Assembly (NCBI RefSeq): GCF_027595985.1
Contig: NC_073305.1
Location: 115,640,259-115,704,258 of the forward strand
DNA length: 64,000 nt
Source of the DNA: Sorex araneus
Taxonomy: Eukaryota > Chordata > Mammalia > Eulipotyphla > Soricidae
Reading direction: 5' to 3'
Every line of letters starts with the position of its first letter. Position 1 is the first letter of the stretch. Positions 54,035-64,000 of the stretch are shown here, one piece after another. Position numbers and translations under genes: made by a program. The notes beneath the pieces are model-generated. The model was not told where the DNA came from, did not search any database, and saw only the letters and a program-made list of their open reading frames with translations.

Positions 54035-54495
54035 CTCTTCACTATCACCAAGGTCTGGAAACAACCCAAGTGTCCAAGAACAGAGGAGTGAGTAAAGAAA
54101 CGGACATATAGACACAATGCATTACTACTCAGTAGTAAGGAAAGATGAAAGTGTGTACTTGGCTGTTCCTTGGATGGGTCTGGAGAGTATCAGGCTGAGT
54201 GAAGTCAGTGAGAGGGAGAGGCACAGAGTAGATTGAGCTCTGTCATAAATGGAGTTTAAGGAAACACAGTAAGGGAATAACAAATGGCTCATAGTAGAAT
54301 CTGCCTACTGAACTGAGTCTGCCCAGGGGTAGGTTGGGGGATGTGGGAGGGGATCTTGAGACATTGCTGGAGGGATATGGACACTCTGGTGGTGTTGGGT
54401 GTGGTGTTGGAACATTCTATGCATGAAACTTTCTTATTAACAGTATTTCAATCATGATGCCCTAAATTAAAAATGGAAATGAATAAAAAATGCTG
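54035..54495 (+). mobile_element. 5'-truncated L1: ORF2 C-terminus remnant and 3' UTR
   Basis: 'ggtctggaaacaacccaagt', 'gcattactactcagtagtaa' and 'gagtatcaggctgagtgaag' are the diagnostic end of mammalian L1 ORF2. A G-rich 3' UTR and 'aattaaaaatggaaatg' A-rich end follow. The frame is broken and no reverse-transcriptase domain is present. Confidence 0.75.
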
Positions 54496-54807
54496 AAAAG
54501 AAGAGGGTGTATTCATTTTTAGCATTTTCTTTGAAAGTGGATAAGCCTAGACATTTGTTAAGTGGTGTGGGGGGGAGCTTTTCCTGGGTTAAGGCAGCCA
54601 GAGGACATATTGAAAGGCCAAAGTGCTCTCAAGGGTAGACTGGGGGCTTCAGCCCAGAACTTGGAGCATCCTTTGCTGAGCAGTTGATGCCAGGGCCACT
54701 GAGGGAGACCAGAGGAGACACACACTGCTGCCCGCTGTGTGGATTGAGCTGGTTCCTTTGCTTTCCTCTCTCCCAACTTGAAACAAAGTGATTAAACTTA
54801 AGAATTA
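54496..54807. other. Unique intergenic sequence
   Basis: No recognisable repeat or gene. Confidence 0.45.
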
Positions 54808-54976
54808 GGGGCCAGAGTGATAGTACAGTGGGTAGGGTGCTTGCCTTGCACGCGGCCGACCTGGGTTCGATTCCCGGCATCCCATATGGTCCCCCAAGCA
54901 CTACCAGGAGTAATTTCTGAGTGCAGAGCCAGGAATAACCACTGAGCATCGCTGGGTGTGACCCCCCCAAAAAAAA
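54808..54976 (+). mobile_element. SINE (SOR-like, poly(A) type)
   Basis: Sense copy close to consensus ('ggggccagagtgatagtac' to 'gtgtgacccccccaaaaaaa'). A diverged second copy follows at about 54980-55125. Confidence 0.92.
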
Positions 54977-57300
54977 GAGTAGGTCAGGGAAATAGCTCAA
55001 AGGGCTGTTATGTGTTCTGCATGTGGGAGGTCCAGGTTTGATTCCAAATGCTGTATGTTCCTCTGAGCATACCTAGGAGTGACCCCTAAGCAGTACATTG
55101 AAGTAGCACCACCAGGTGCAGCTCCAAACAAGCAAAGAATTCCCATCTTCTTTTACCACGAGTACATGCACGCAGAGGAACTGACTTGGCCTACTACAGT
55201 CAGCGGGAGGCTGAGATTCACTTGAAAGAGCCCCTTTCAGACAAGTCAGGCAGAACTAAGGCCGGCCAGAGGCAGCAGGAATAGGTGATGGACAGGAGGA
55301 CAGAGATAAGGCAGCTGTCAGAGAAAGCTTTTGTGGGGAAAGAGAAATGGGAAAATGTTCTAAAGAAAATTTTGCAGCCAGGGTAGCACATAAGACTGTT
55401 TGTTTATAAATTCCACCATCTCTTTGCTTTGTTATTAGTGGACATAATACTCCTTTCATCTCTCTGCAAAGCAATGGTCAAGTCTCTGATAATCACCAAT
55501 GTTGTTGGCTGGAACTTAATGCCAGGGAGATAGCTCAATGACCTGGATGCACTTTGAGACCTGGGTCTCCTTCCTAATACTATTGCAAGGTCTCCCGAGT
55601 ACCGCCAGGAGCCACCCAAAGCACAGCGCTGGGAGAGCCCCCAGAACTACCAGAAATGTCCCTGAACTAAAACAGAAGTCTGGTTTAAGGAAGAAAATGG
55701 AGCAAATGGAGGAGAAGCAGAAGAGGCACAGCCACAGATACTTTGTTCTGCACATTCAGCTCCTGAGTGTGTGCTGTGCATGCACAGAAGGGGGGCAGCA
55801 GGGGGGTTGGGAAGCACATGCCCTAAATATTATAGGAATTACTCCGATTACTCCAAAGCAATAGTGATCGATTAGGTCATAAATTAGTCATATTATTTCT
55901 ATTATATACATATACATGTATATATATGATGTTGCAGGACCAGAGAGATGTAGGGAACTTGGCCTTATATGTGGTTTAACCCGGCTTCATCCTTGGTACC
56001 ATGGATGGTCCCCAGCCAGGCGTAAGCTCTGAATCTCAGGGTGTGCACCTCACACACAAAGGTGACAACGGTAGCCTTGGGGAGATCTTTATCCTGAACT
56101 GGATATCGTCCATAGCTGAGTCTATTGTCTTCATTTCCCGTTACATAAAGGCCAGAGGATGTTACATGAACAACTAGACATACAGCTTAGACAAAGACAA
56201 ACTATAACTGGCTACCACAACCGCTGACATTACACATTCTGAAACCAGCCAGGATATTCTGAGGGGCCACAGGTGAAAGTCATGTACAAGGGGGAATGCG
56301 AAGCTTGGGGTTCAGCATCAGACAGTGAGGCCAGAGAAAGGAAACAAGTTCAGAAGGAGGCAACAGTCAGAAAAAAAGATTGAGAAAACTTACTTAAGCT
56401 AATTTAAATTATCCTTAGAGTCGATCAATTTCCCAAGCCCTCTAACTTGCACAATACTATGGGATAAGTATGCATAATTATTTGAAGATTCTGGTGTTTT
56501 TGAGATACTTAAAAGAATTACTCTCCAGAACTTTTTCTTACAAAGACACTTAAAACACTTTATTAAAGTATAATTGACTTTAAAAGGTGTATATATTTAA
56601 TGTCTACAAATTGACTTGACTTTGTAGCTAAACCTCCACTCCCACAATCTGTTCCATAGATATATCTATTACCTTCAAAAGTTTCTCCCTGTCCTCCTTT
56701 TTCTCATTTCTCTCTTTCTTCTTCCTTCTTCTTTCCCACTCCTTCCCTTCCCCAGCCCCAGTCTCCTTCCCCTCTTCTTTCTCCTTCTTCATCTCATTTA
56801 ACAAGATCTCCTCTTTAAGGAATTTAGTTTTGTTTTGATTTAGGGGCTACACCAGGTGCACTTCAGGGCTTATCCGTGGCTCTGCACCCAGGGATCACTC
56901 CTGGTGGGGCTCAGGGGAAAACACTGGATGCTGAGGATCAAACCTGGGGGATCCCTGTTCTATTGTTCTGGCCCATCTTTGACAACTTTTAAAAAACAAA
57001 TTTAATACATTTCTTTTCTCTTCCTCCTCCTCCTTTTTTTGCAGCAGCAGTCACATACAAGGCAACTGTCTTATCCTCGTACTATCTCTCCTGCCTCGTT
57101 TCTTTCTTTAAAAATTTTTTTTTGAGGTGGACTTTGGGCCATGCCAAGCAGCGCTCAGGGACTGCTACTGGCTCAATCCTCAGGGGTCATTCTCAGTGGT
57201 GCTTGCAGGAACATGCAATGTCAGGGATCAAACCAGGGTTGGCCACACACAAGACAATTAGTTAACCTCTGCACTATCCTTCTCGTCCCTCTTAGAAAAT
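54977..57300. other. Intergenic, mixed unique and diverged SINE sequence
   Basis: Diverged SINE pieces lie at about 54980-55125, 55525-55660, 55935-56050, 56835-56975 and 57125-57290. A CT-rich tract lies at about 56690-56790. The remainder (55140-55500, 56060-56680) shows nothing recognisable. No gene is seen. Confidence 0.5.
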
Positions 57301-57593
57301 TTCTCTCTTCCTTCCTTCCTTCCTTCCTTCCTTCCTTCCTTCCTTCCTTCCTTCCTTCCTTCCTTCCTTCCTTCCTTCCTTCCTTCCTTCCTTCCTTCCT
57401 TCCTTTCTTCCTTCCCTCCTCCTCCTCCTCCTCCTCCTCCTCCTCCTCCTCCTCCTCCTCCTCCTCCTCCTCCTCCTCCTCCTCCTCCTCCTTCTTCTTC
57501 TTCTTCTTCTTCTTCTTCTTCTTCTTCTTCTTCTTCTTCTTCTTTCTTTCTTTCTTTCTTTCTCTTTCTCTTTCTCTTTTTCCTTCTTCCTTC
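57301..57593 (+). repeat. Compound polypyrimidine microsatellite: (TTCC)n-(TCC)n-(TTC)n-(TTTC)n
   Basis: About 290 bp with pyrimidine on this strand throughout. (CCTT)n runs to about 57410, (CCT)n to about 57492, (CTT)n to about 57542, then (CTTT)n and (CTCTTT)n. The long Ser/Phe/Leu or Glu/Lys/Gly open frames here are repeat translations. Confidence 0.98.
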
Positions 57594-58225
57594 ATAGTAA
57601 AACAGAAGAATGTAATAAACAGAAGAGTAAAGGCACTTTATGCCAAGAAAGTCCTTTGGGAACATTGTAATTGTGTTTTCTTGACAAGTTACTCACTCCC
57701 TGGACAGTTTAACTCTCCTTTGGGTCTAATCATTATGCACAAATAGATTGTGGGAAATGCATTTTCCTTAGTGCCACTGCTGGTGTTCTCAATTGTAGCA
57801 TCTATCTTCACTCAACACTTCTAACACACATGCAGAAATTTGCCCTTTAAGCTCCCTTTGCTCCTATTTTGTTTAATGACTTTACCAACCACCTAGCTGT
57901 CCAATCTAGAAACCTCTGCCATTCTTCCTCCTCACATTGCAGTTCTCTCACAAATGCAGATATTCAATCAGGTACGAAGTCAGCTCTCTTCTGTCTGAAA
58001 TGGTTCTGAAATCTTGAGACTTTGCAGGAACCTTTTCATTTGGCTCAGACCAAAGACTCTTGTTTGCAGTCAATCTTCTACATAGTCATCAATCATTCTT
58101 CTATAACAAAAATCTGTTCATATCTCTACCCTGCTTGTCTGAAATTTTATTTCCATCACAAGGTGTACAGTTCCTCTATGTCCTATCAACCCAATTAAAA
58201 TGCACTTTGTGGGGGCCATTTGCAG
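57594..58225. other. Unique intergenic sequence
   Basis: No repeat or gene is recognised in this stretch. Confidence 0.45.
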
Positions 58226-58330
58226 TGACATAAATGGATCGTGAGGATATTATGCTAAGTGAAATAAGTCAGAGAAAGACAAAAACCATGATATCTCTAT
58301 AATATGTGGGATAATGAAAAAAAAAGTGTA
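58226..58330 (+). mobile_element. L1 ORF2 end fragment
   Basis: 'gacataaatggatcgtgagg', 'atgctaagtgaaataagtc' and 'agagaaagacaaaaacca' match the last part of mammalian L1 ORF2. A-run at the end (58317-58325). Confidence 0.7.
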
Positions 58331-58635
58331 TGAATGACCATACTCAGAGATGGCATAAAAAAGGAGGGGGGGCTCCTTTCTGCTAACCTGTTGGCTCACT
58401 GCTTTACAGTCTGATTTTCCATCACCTGAGCCCAGAAGTGATTTCTGTTTGTTTGTTTGTTTGTGGGCCCCATCCAGCAGGGCTCAGTGGTTTCTCCTGG
58501 ATCTGCACCCAGTCCCCTGATGGACTTGGGGAACCATATGCAGTGCTGGAGATTAAACTCAGGTCAGCCAAATGTAAAGCAAGCTTCTTCCCCACTGTAC
58601 TATTTTACCAGCCCTAATGAAATGATTTATTTCCC

Positions 58636-59370
58636 CCCTTTTTAAAAAAATTGAATCACCATGAGATACAGTTTTAAAGCTTTCATGATTGAATTTCAAT
58701 CATGCAATGATCAAACACCCATCCCTCTACCAGTATACATTTTCCACCACGAATGTCCCCAGTATCCTTCCCCCCACTCTCACCCCGCCCCATCCCTTCC
58801 TTTATGGCAGGTACTTTCCTTATTACTCTCTCTATTTTGGGGCATTATGGTTTGCAGTGGCTGGAACAATAGCACTGCTGTAGGGCATTCACCTTACATG
58901 TGGCCTACCCGAGTTCGATTCCTCCGCCCCTCTCAGAGAGCCTGGAAAACTACCGAGAGTATCTCGCCTGCACGGCAGAGCCTGGCAAGCTACCCGTGGT
59001 GTATTTGATATGCCAAAAATAGTAACAAGTCTCAAAAATGAGATGTTACTGGTGCCCGCTCGAGAAAATCAATGAGCAACGGGATGGTTTGCAGTACAGG
59101 TACTGAGAGGCCATCATGTTTGGTTCTTTTTCTTCTTTCAGCACACATCTGCCATCCCTATCAATTTCTCCAACTATCACTACTTAGTGATCCCTTCTCC
59201 ATCCTAACTGCCTTATCCCCCAGCACACGATGCAGGCTTCCAACCGTGGAGCAATCTTTTTTTCTAGCGCTTGTCTCTACTGTCCTTGGGTGTTAGCTTC
59301 ATATTATGTTATTTTATGTTCAACAAATGAGTGCAGTCATTCTATGTCTATCCCTCTCTTTCTGATTCAA
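58636..59370 (-). mobile_element. L1 3' UTR, antisense, split by a SINE
   Basis: 58636-58846: 'ttgaatcaccatgagatac', 'catccctctaccagtatac', 'ttccaccacgaatgtcccc'. It resumes after the SINE at 59096 with 'acaggtactgagaggccatc' through 'cttgggtgttagcttcat' and 'gtgcagtcattctatgtc'. The two halves join exactly across the SINE target duplication. A diverged SINE lies upstream at about 58455-58620. Confidence 0.7.
58859..59083 (+). mobile_element. Second SINE type without poly(A), clean target duplication
   Basis: Head 'ggctggaacaatagcactg', alternate body, end 'aatcaatgagcaacggg'. It is flanked by the perfect 12-bp repeat atggtttgcagt (58847-58858 and 59084-59095). No A-run or tail repeat separates the body from the target site. 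This is direct evidence that this type inserts without a poly(A) tail. Confidence 0.92.
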
Positions 59371-60010
59371 GAAATGATTTCTTGGAAGAGATTCTTCTGG
59401 ACCTGCACAATCCTGAGTCAATGGAGCAACCTGAAGGGGGGGCTGGTGAGCCCCGCAACCAACCAAAAGATCCCTGGCAGCTGAAAACCTCCGCACTCCG
59501 CAATTGCTGCCATGCTTCCAGCTGGACTCCACTGTTCTGACAAGCCTCATCCAGAAATTAATCTGTTTAAAAACTCAGATATGCAGGTTTTGTAACTGAA
59601 TCTCCACGCTTTCACAGAGTTGAATGGGCTACCTCCCCCATTTCCCTATACTTCCGGAAGACCTCGCAGTCATGTACCCCCCAAAGCTGTCACCTAGTTA
59701 AAAATTTAACTCCAGTTGTATCACCCCTTTAAAAATTTTGGACTTCCTGGAGTACATGGCCATGTTCACGGCCGGCCAACATCCCAAACTCTACGTACTG
59801 ATAAACCAGGAGTCACACCAGATTTGATGGGATATAATGTATAAGGCAATTAATCAAGATTAATAAAATATAAACACAGAAGGCTTAACCTGTAACAACA
59901 TCTTATTAATCTCTTATAAAAAGGCTTAAAGCTCCATGGTGAGGTATAACAATCTCACTTTCTTCTAAGAAAACATTTTTTGATCATTCTTTTAGCAAAT
60001 TATTTATACA
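59371..60010. other. Intergenic, no recognised gene
   Basis: AT-rich 59560-60010 includes 'gttcacggccggccaacatc', possibly part of an old retroelement. The open frames of 60-80 codons are not convincing. Confidence 0.4.
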
Positions 60011-60017
60011 AGCAATA

Positions 60018-60200
60018 TGTAGCACTGTAGCACTGTAGTCCATTGTTCATTGATTTGTTCGAGCGGGCACCAGTAGCGTCTCCATTGTGAGACTTGTTAC
60101 TGTTTTTGGCATATTCAATATGCCATAGGTAGCTTGCCAGGCTCTGCCATATGGGCAGGATATCGGCCACATGCAAGGCAAACACCCTACCCACTGTGCT
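60018..60200 (-). mobile_element. Second SINE type, left arm of head-to-head pair
   Basis: Antisense copy starting with tail units 'tagcactgtagcactgtag'. It is internally deleted between 'gggcaggatat' and 'cggccacatgcaagg'. Confidence 0.85.
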
Positions 60201-60229
60201 ATTGCTCCAGTCAGCTACTGAGAGTATCC

Positions 60230-60393
60230 CACAGCTACTGAGAGTATCCTGCCTGTACGGTAGAGCCTGGCAAGCTCCCCGTGGCGTATTCGATTTGCCA
60301 AAAACAATAACAAGTCTCACAATGGAGACGTTACTGGTGCCCGCTTCAGCAAATCAATGAACAACGGGACGACAGTGCTACAGTGCTACTCCA
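60230..60393 (+). mobile_element. Second SINE type, right arm of head-to-head pair
   Basis: Sense body fragment without a head, preceded by a small tandem duplication of 'cagctactgagagtatcc' (about 60214-60250). It ends 'gacgacagtgctacagtgct'. It pairs with 60018-60163. Confidence 0.85.
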
Positions 60394-60419
60394 TCCCTTG
60401 TCATCCTAACATACAAGCA

Positions 60420-60640
60420 ATATAAAATAATTTATTGAGGGCCTGCTATGGGGGCAGGTTTAAGGGATGGTTGGGAAATTGGAAATAATGGTGGTGGGAA
60501 GGTACAATGGTGATGGAATGGTATTGGAATATTGAATGTCTGTAAAAAATCATCATTGAACAACTCTGTAAACCACACTGTTTATTCCAAGTGTAAGGAG
60601 AAAATAAAATTTAAATTAATGAAGAGAATTTTTTTAAAAA
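60420..60640 (+). mobile_element. L1-type 3' UTR fragment
   Basis: 'aatggtggtgggaaggtac', 'ggaatattgaatgtctgt', 'gaacaactctgtaaaccac' and 'aaaataaaatttaaatta' are in the order of the L1 3' tails elsewhere in the window. Confidence 0.55.
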
Positions 60641-60704
60641 ATAAGTGATTTCTTGATCCACTATTTAGTTCAAAATGATTTCAGTTAGAAAGCTCTCTAG
60701 GCTA

Positions 60705-61356
60705 GCACCACTCTCCGCCCAGATGTGATCCGAGCAGCCGCACATGTGTGGCCCCTCCGTTGCTGAATACCCATGATCCCAGAGGCCATCTAACTACATT
60801 CGGCACCGGCAGCTTCTTGCAGAAATGTCTCCAGACTGTGAACTAAGCCATGGCCCCATGCCGCCCCAGGAGGGGAAAGGTTTTTCTCTCTCAGCTTTTC
60901 CTTTCAGGGTGTGTGTGTGTGGGGGGGGGGGAGACTGCCATCTTATAAGACCCACTAAACAGAGGTATGAGCTTGCAGTGATGCAGTTTTTGGCAGAAGT
61001 TTCCCTGGACTTAGTTACTAAAATACAGAAATCCAAAACTGCATATTTCTTCATTCTCAGCAAGGGAAAACAAATTATCAAATGCTGCCTTTTCAGCAGG
61101 TTCGATTTTGGGGGGGGGAAATTCCAAATATGTTGAAATATTGAATGTAATCAAAGAAAAGATAAAGTAAAGTGAAAATTATCAGCTACACAGGTGGGGG
61201 GTGGGGGGTGGGAGGTATACTGGGGTTCTTGGTGGTGGAACATGGACACTGGTGAAGAGATGGGTGTTTGAGCACTGTATGACTGAGACTTAAGCCTGAA
61301 ATCTTTGTCACTTTTCACATGGTGATTCTATAAAAAATTTAAAAAAAAAAAAAAGG
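60705..61356 (+). mobile_element. 650-bp L1-dependent retroposon, copy 2, with target duplication
   Basis: Flanked by the perfect 15-bp repeat aagctctctaggcta (60690-60704 and 61357-61371). It is collinear with 50370-51019: the same GC-rich start ('cccagatgtgatccgagc'), the same coding-like segment (LAVMQFLAEVSLDLVTKIQKSKT) and the same L1-type end ('gagacttaagcctgaaatc', 'ggtgattctataaa', A-run). Confidence 0.88.
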
Positions 61357-61371
61357 AAGCTCTCTAGGCTA

Positions 61372-61782
61372 AAAGGATTTGGGTGGTGGTGTAGAGATGG
61401 GGATGCTGTGAGAATCCTATAGTCCCGAGCTGCTTTCTGTTTTTCCCACTCTGCCTGCTGCTAGTGGGAGCTGCAGTCAGGCAGTGGTCAGGATTGAGTT
61501 CTGGAAAAAATTGTTTTGGTTCTACATAGCATAAAAATGAGAAGATAGTAGGCTGGTACATATTCCAAAAATATGTATTTTTGGTGACATTTCAGTGTGT
61601 GTTTGGACTATACCCCTGGGTGCTCAATTCCAGTTTTGTGCACATAGATCACCCCTGGCAGTGCTAGGGGACTTGGGGTGCCAGGGGTCAAACATGGGCC
61701 TCCTGCATGCAAAGTGTGTGCTCAGCTCTTCAAGCTACCTCTTCAACTCCATTTCTCTGTTCTTAAAGATTTTAAATTGGGG
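61372..61782. other. Intergenic, one diverged SINE
   Basis: Unique sequence to about 61590, then a diverged antisense SINE (61600-61750). Confidence 0.5.
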
Positions 61783-61960
61783 GGCCAGAGCGATAGTACA
61801 GTGGTAAGGCGTTTGCCTTGCATATGGCCAACTCAGGTTCAATCCCCGGCATCCCATATGGTCCCTCAGGCACTGCCAGGAGTAATTCCTGAGTGCAGAG
61901 TCAGGAGTGATCTGATCCTGATCATCGCTAGATGTTACCCAAAAAGCAAAAAAAATTTTT
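61783..61960 (+). mobile_element. SINE (SOR-like, poly(A) type)
   Basis: Sense copy, 'ggggccagagcgatagtac' to 'acccaaaaagcaaaaaaaa'. Confidence 0.9.
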
Positions 61961-61987
61961 TTTAATTTAAAAATTAATAAAAATATA

Positions 61988-62238
61988 AGGACTGGAGCAA
62001 TGGCACAGCAGGTAGGGCATTTGCTTTGCACGCGGCTGACCCGGGTTCATTTTCTCCATCCCTCTCAGAGAGCCCAGCAAGCTTGAGAATATCCTGCCCG
62101 CATAGCAGAGCTTGGCAAGCTACCCGTGGCGTATTCGATACGCCCAAAACAATAACAAATCTCACAATGGAGACATTACTGGCGTCCACTTGAGCAAAAT
62201 CGATGAACAACAGGATGACAGTGCTACAGTGCTAATAG
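61988..62238 (+). mobile_element. Second SINE type, full length, ACAGTGCT tail
   Basis: The best complete example here: head 'aaggactggagcaatggcac', B-box region 'cccgggttcattttctcc', body, and end 'aggatgacagtgctacagtg' + 'ctaatag', with two ACAGTGCT units and no poly(A). Confidence 0.9.
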
Positions 62239-62446
62239 AAACTTAAACAAAATTTAATATGAATATTGCTTATATATAAAAAGATGTAGTCTTTCTATAA
62301 AGGAAATTATTTTAGAATACTATATTCCTTTTCCTCAGCACTTTTATATGCCTTTGTGATACCCTTAACTTAATTTTATTTTCTTTTTTTTGAGAACTCC
62401 CCACCCACCCCCTCAATCCCCTGAACTTGATCGATACCCTTAATTA

Positions 62447-62640
62447 ATTTTTTTTTTGGCATTTTTGGGTCACACCTGGCGAAACTCAGGGGTTATTCCT
62501 GACTTTAAAATCAGGAATTACTCCTGACAGTGCTTGAGGAACCTTACTGGATGCTGGAGATCGAACCCTGGTGAGCCTGTGCAAGGCAAATGCCTTGTGC
62601 AAGGCAAATGCCTTCCCTGCTGTACTATCGCTCCAGCTGC
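62447..62640 (-). mobile_element. SINE (SOR-like, poly(A) type) with internal tandem duplication
   Basis: Antisense copy. 'tgtgcaaggcaaatgcct' occurs twice in tandem (about 62578-62612), which lengthens the head region. Confidence 0.88.
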
Positions 62641-63060
62641 TGATTCCCTTAATTTTTTTTAATTTAGTTTTTATTACATGTTTTTTTGGGGGGTCCCTGC
62701 ATGACCTTGTTCAAGGACTACTTCGAGTTCATTGTTCGGCAGGAATCACTCCTGAAGGTGCTTGGGGGACCATGTGGTGCTGGGGATCAAACACGGGCCA
62801 TCTTCATGCACAGTTATCTCTCTTGACCCTTATTTCATTTCTTTTTCTGTGTTCTCAACTTATCCCCTCTCCTCATTTGGATCATTCTTTGTAACACTGT
62901 ATTGGAGATTTAATTTTATCCTGTTTAAAAGAATATGCATCGTAACAAAATCTGGTGCCTTGCCAGAAAGAGCTCTAAATCTGAAGCTCACAATCAAATT
63001 CAGTAGCTTTGCACAACTGGCTAGTATTTCATGACGTTTCTTTCCCAGGATAAAAGAAAG
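62641..63060. other. Intergenic, diverged SINE and unique sequence
   Basis: A diverged SINE at about 62685-62830; the rest is unique AT-rich sequence. Confidence 0.5.
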
Positions 63061-63086
63061 CCTTGAAAACCAATAGTCACAAAAGG

Positions 63087-63089
<3 letters not shown>

Positions 63090-63160
<71 letters not shown>

Positions 63161-63290
63161 TGGAGGGGAGGGAGAGGGAGAGGAAGAAAGAGAGAGGGAG
63201 AGAGAGGGAGAGGAAGAAAGAGAAGAGGGAGGGACAGGGGGGAGAGAGAGAGGGAGAGAGGGAGGGAGAGGGAGAGAGAGATAGCAAGCG
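63090..63290 (+). repeat. (GA)n-rich polypurine microsatellite
   Basis: About 200 bp of purine on the + strand, (GA)n grading into GGAGA/GGGA units. It abuts the L1-type tail that follows. Confidence 0.96.
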
Positions 63291-63329
63291 AGTGCAAAAA
63301 GGAAAGTGTCTCCCATAGAGGGAGGCTAG

Positions 63330-63500
63330 GAGGGAGGCTAAGGAGGGGTAGGGGGTGGGGTATTTGGGGATGGTGGGAGGGACATAGGTGGTGGGAAATG
63401 TACACTGGTGGAGAGATGGGTACTGGATCATTGTATGGCTGAAACCCAATTTTGAACAGCTATGTAATGGTCTATCTCACAAATATTCAATTAAAAAAAT
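63330..63500 (+). mobile_element. L1-type 3' UTR and tail
   Basis: 'gggaaatgtacactggtgg', 'gatgggtactggatcattg', 'atggctgaaacccaatttt' and 'caaatattcaattaaaaaa' are the sense version of the antisense tails at 49812 and 58636. Confidence 0.65.
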
Positions 63501-64000
63501 TTTTGAAGTAATGTGGAGCTCATGTCCACTTCAACCTGCTTAATCAGAGACTGAATAAATAACAGCACTCCTACATTAACAAAATTTAAAAAAAGAAAGC
63601 AATCTTTGAATTATTCTTTGCGTATTCACAAAATAAGTTTCGACTGCCTACTGCTCTCTCACTGTTTTTGTTCGGTGGTCTGGGGCTGCTTCCCTCACCC
63701 TGGAGGGCTGATGGCAATGGGCAGATGATGGAAGAAACGATGGCCAAACTGGTTGGTGATCAGCTGCAGTTTATTCTAATCTCATCTCCCTCTGCCTCCT
63801 TCCAGTCTCACCCACTCCCATACTCCTCCTCTCCGTGCCCACTCTTACAGCCTTAGTTATATCCCAAAATCATGAGGGACTGAGGTTGCAATTACACACA
63901 GGTGTGGTTATATGGTCAACAAATGTAAAGTCCTTCCCTCAGGGGAAGCCTCTTCTAGGACAAATTCTCATCCAGCAAGGGTGAAATGCCACCTAGGGGT
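63501..64000. other. Intergenic to window end
   Basis: No gene or clear repeat is recognised. PM20D2, expected next from human synteny, is not seen. Confidence 0.45.

Noticed and set aside
57141..57746. 201-codon Ser/Phe/Leu-rich frame and its Glu/Lys-rich antisense frames
   Set aside because: Direct translation of the compound polypyrimidine microsatellite.
62860..63449. 181- and 142-codon Ser/Leu-rich frames
   Set aside because: Translation of the (GA)n/(TC)n repeat and L1 tail.

Overview
This is a mammalian nuclear window. It is saturated with copies of a tRNA-headed SINE whose body runs from a 'gctggagcgatagcac' head to a '...tgtgacccaaaaagc' poly(A) tail. From memory this is the SOR family of shrews (Soricidae), so a shrew such as Sorex is the most likely source. 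That assignment rests on recall of the family, not on a search.

The window holds two protein-coding genes in the order and orientation they have on human chromosome 6q15. PNRC1 is on the + strand (coding exons 12997-13542 and 15598-16041, 329 codons). SRSF12 is on the - strand (five coding exons from 47484 down to 28735, 262 codons). Each starts in its own CpG island (about 12530-14420 and 46810-47930). The two genes converge, so their 3' ends face each other across about 12 kb of SINE-rich DNA. The next gene expected from human synteny beyond SRSF12 (PM20D2) is not reached.

Layout: 1-12.3 kb is intergenic (SINEs, a MaLR-type LTR, L1 3' ends), with a SINE-free stretch at 10.92-12.3 kb just upstream of PNRC1. 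12.5-16.6 kb is PNRC1. 16.6-28.7 kb is intergenic plus a likely long AT-rich SRSF12 3' UTR block (26.16-27.4 kb). 28.7-47.5 kb is SRSF12, whose introns carry SINEs, an antisense decayed L1 (39.6-43.2 kb), L2 and MIR. 47.95-64 kb is intergenic, with L1 ends, two full-length copies of a 650-bp retroposon, a perfect 61-bp inverted repeat and long polypyrimidine or polypurine microsatellites.

The most notable biology is at SRSF12 exons 2-3. Intron 2 has a textbook U12 (minor spliceosome) donor and branch site, an apparent AT...AT boundary, an embedded competing U2 donor inside exon 2, and an inverted repeat flanking exon 3. This resembles the minor/major spliceosome switch known to autoregulate the paralogue SRSF10. 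PNRC1 (a nuclear-receptor coactivator and decapping-factor partner) and SRSF12 (an SR-type splicing regulator) have no evident joint pathway; they are neighbours by synteny.
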